Below, one piece after another: positions 6,260-7,680 of a DNA stretch of 7,680 bases. The stretch's first letter is position 1, and each line of letters opens with the position of its first letter. The stretch covers positions 1-7,680 of the forward strand of contig JAKAVI010000110.1 of the NCBI GenBank assembly GCA_021817355.1, in the 5' to 3' direction. This DNA is from Pseudomonadota bacterium. GTDB taxonomy: Bacteria > Pseudomonadota > Alphaproteobacteria > Micropepsales > Micropepsaceae. Under the pieces are notes generated by a model that did not search any database, was not told the origin of the DNA, and saw nothing but the letters and a program-made list of their open reading frames with translations. Both the position numbers and the translations under genes were made by a program.

Positions 6260-7047
6260 GCGGTCACGACCCTTTCCGCTTGGACGGGCGGATCGCATTT
6301 GTGTCCGGAGCAGCCCGTCATTTGGGACGGGCAATGGCAGTCGCCCTTGCCGATGCTGGGGCCCATGTCATTCTCAATGGCCGTGGTCTGGGTGCGCTTC
6401 AAGCTCTTGAAAGCGAACTGGGAGCTGCCGGTTACAGCAGCGAATGTGCGGCCTTTGATATGGGAGATCTGGACCGGGTCCGGGCTTTCTTCGCGAGCCG
6501 GGAGCGTCTCGACGTCATTGTTAACGGCGCGGTTACGATGGCCGGAGCTGGGTTCGATGTGCTCCAGCCGGAGGCGTTTGAGGTCACCTACCGCACTGCA
6601 GTAATAGGAACATTTGAGGCCGTGCGCGCGGCTTTGCCGGCCTTGCGCGCGGCGGTCCGTGCCCATGGCGATGCTGCGGTGGTTAACGTCGCCTCGATGT
6701 ACGGCATGGTGGCTCCGCGTCCAGCCCTCTACAGCGAACCGAAGGCCATCAGCCCTGCCCATTACGGTCCGGCCAAGGCGGCGCTCCTGCAACTGACCCG
6801 GCATCTGGCTGCGCAGCTGGGGCCCGAAGGGATTCGCGTGAACGCCCTGGTCCCCGGGCCCTTTCCGCGCGCAGAGGTGCAGGCCCAGGATCCGGCCTTT
6901 GCCGCCCGTTTGGCGGCTGGAACCATGCTGGAACGGCTTCCAACCCCTGACGAGATCAAGGGACCACTCCTGTTTCTGGCGTCTCCGGCCTCCAGTTTTG
7001 TCACGGGTGCAGCGGTTCCTGTGGATGGCGGCTGGACGGCTTGGTAG
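6256..7047 (+). CDS. Short-chain dehydrogenase/reductase with atypical core motifs
   Basis: A 263-residue classical-size SDR with a Rossmann fold. The cofactor loop is SGAARHLG (17-24), followed by an NGRG turn (41-44) suggesting NADP(H) preference. Catalytic residues are Ser147 (VNVASMYG), Tyr170 and Lys174 (HYGPAKAAL), and the C-terminus DGGWTAW is usual. Three deviations stand out: the structural NNAG motif reads NGAV (90-93), the Asn of the usual NxxG helix appears replaced by Ala115, and an insertion YSEPKAISPA precedes the catalytic Tyr. The segment GIRVNALVPGPFP (192-204) fits a subfamily that I recall, without a search, from acidic-sugar and flagellin-modification loci. The start at 6256 gives an ATGA overlap with the AKR and no Shine-Dalgarno, implying coupling. 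A longer frame from 6181 would run through AKR coding sequence and is rejected. Substrate unknown. Confidence 0.9.
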   Translation: MSGHDPFRLDGRIAFVSGAARHLGRAMAVALADAGAHVILNGRGLGALQALESELGAAGYSSECAAFDMGDLDRVRAFFASRERLDVIVNGAVTMAGAGFDVLQPEAFEVTYRTAVIGTFEAVRAALPALRAAVRAHGDAAVVNVASMYGMVAPRPALYSEPKAISPAHYGPAKAALLQLTRHLAAQLGPEGIRVNALVPGPFPRAEVQAQDPAFAARLAAGTMLERLPTPDEIKGPLLFLASPASSFVTGAAVPVDGGWTAW

Positions 7048-7067
7048 GTTAGAAAATTGGTGAGATC

Positions 7068-7680
7068 ATGAATGCGATGGCCATACTCACCTCCCTGCGT
7101 GCCGCCCGCGATGGCGGCTATCCTGACGAACTTCGCGAGCATCTGAGGCGCTTTGGGCTCCTTGATGCAGTTGGCGACGTGGCGCTTGGCCGGCTCCTGT
7201 CTGAAGCCAGCTGGTTCGGTCTGCCAGGAGGGGTGACCCTTGCCCGCGATGGCGAAAATGATAATGCACTCTTTCTCGTCATAACCGGTTGTCTTGGTGT
7301 CTTCGTCGAAGAAGATGACGGTGGCCGACGTTTGGTCGCTCACATTCCGGCGGGCGAAACCGTGGGCGAGATGAGTCTCATTTCAGGCGAGCCGCATTCC
7401 GCGACGTTGGTGGCGTTGCGCGACACCGAGCTGATGCGGGTTGATGCAAGAAGCTTTGACACGCTGATCGCACGTCACCCACGGGTCATGCTCAATCTGA
7501 TGCGGATCCTAGTACGACGTCTGCGCGATACCACACAGCATGGACATGACAATGCGCGTCCGAAATCCTTTGCCATTGTACCTTTGCAAGAAGGTCTGGA
7601 GGGCGAAAACATTGCTGCCCGCCTTGCTGCCGCACTGGCCGAAATGGGTTCAAATGCTGCTGTCGTTGATGCCTCTGCTG
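7068..7680 (+). CDS. CNB-domain protein, N-terminal part of a probable NTE/patatin-type esterase (partial)
   Basis: The frame is open from the ATG at 7068 to the window edge (204 codons). GGTGAGATC (7059-7067) directly upstream serves as ribosome binding site; a second ATG lies three codons in. Residues about 30-150 form a cyclic-nucleotide-binding domain: FGLLDAVGDVALGRLL, the beta-roll core ALFLVITGCLGVFVEED (67-83), and the phosphate-binding cassette GETVGEMSLISGEPHSATLVAL (starting 96). Arg, which normally contacts the cyclic phosphate, is His110 here, while Glu101 is kept. After a basic helix (VRRLRD), KSFAIVPLQEG (166-176) begins a Rossmann-like segment typical of bacterial NTE-like patatin phospholipases. 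The catalytic GxSxG and DG(A/G) would lie past the edge and are not seen. The gene follows the SDR by 20 bp. A CNB-containing transport or regulatory protein is the main alternative. Confidence 0.75.
   Translation, partial: MNAMAILTSLRAARDGGYPDELREHLRRFGLLDAVGDVALGRLLSEASWFGLPGGVTLARDGENDNALFLVITGCLGVFVEEDDGGRRLVAHIPAGETVGEMSLISGEPHSATLVALRDTELMRVDARSFDTLIARHPRVMLNLMRILVRRLRDTTQHGHDNARPKSFAIVPLQEGLEGENIAARLAAALAEMGSNAAVVDASA

Noticed and set aside
5675..6334. Long minus-strand frame of 219 codons opposite the AKR gene
   Set aside because: It is fully antisense to a gene with a complete catalytic tetrad, and its Arg/Pro/His-rich product has no domain character.
6127..6804. Minus-strand frame of 225 codons opposite the SDR gene
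   Set aside because: It is a shadow of the SDR frame in GC-rich DNA, with low-complexity Arg/His/Gly composition and no motif.
6762..7343. Minus-strand frame of 193 codons across the SDR end and CNB start
   Set aside because: It runs antisense to two recognisable protein domains, and its sequence resembles no family I know.

Overview
The window looks like chromosomal DNA from a moderately GC-rich bacterium, most likely an alphaproteobacterium. That guess rests on codon style, the Sphingomonas/Rhodospirillales-like flavour of the thiolase and the paired PaaI-type thioesterases, and densely packed operons with ATGA overlaps. It comes from protein appearance only, not from a marker gene. I see no rRNA, tRNA, CRISPR array, insertion sequence or phage gene.

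Layout: about 4.0 kb on the left is transcribed leftward (minus strand) and about 3.2 kb on the right is transcribed rightward. They diverge from a 177-bp intergenic region at 4257-4433. Leftward, in transcription order: a secreted TPR-repeat protein (4256-2961), a six-helix membrane protein of unknown function (2900-2280), a thiolase/acetyl-CoA acetyltransferase (2121-916), and a CAP/SCP-domain lipoprotein (915-223) whose ATG directly follows the thiolase stop codon. The first 222 bases hold no gene I can support, but they contain a compact set of inverted repeats. Rightward: two tandem PaaI-like hotdog thioesterases (4434-4859 and 4856-5266), an aldo/keto reductase (5339-6259), a short-chain dehydrogenase (6256-7047), and the start of a cyclic-nucleotide-binding-domain protein (7068 to the edge) that resembles the N-terminal half of NTE/patatin-type lysophospholipases.

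How the genes may work together: the rightward set is arranged as one transcription unit. Two junctions are ATGA overlaps, one gap is 20 bp and one is 72 bp. It combines acyl-thioester hydrolysis, two NAD(P)H oxidoreductases and a probable lipid esterase, which suggests acyl or lipid metabolism, or modification of a surface molecule. The substrate cannot be read from the sequence. On the left, the thiolase belongs to acyl-CoA metabolism, while the CAP lipoprotein and TPR protein act in the envelope.

The best candidates for something less ordinary are the rightward five-gene set, the pair of diverged thioesterases (possible heteromer), the SDR with altered core motifs, the CNB domain with His where Arg is usual, an intercistronic hairpin that pairs fully only in the minus-strand RNA, and a possible 30-codon leader ORF overlapping the first thioesterase start. 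None of these proves a new system.
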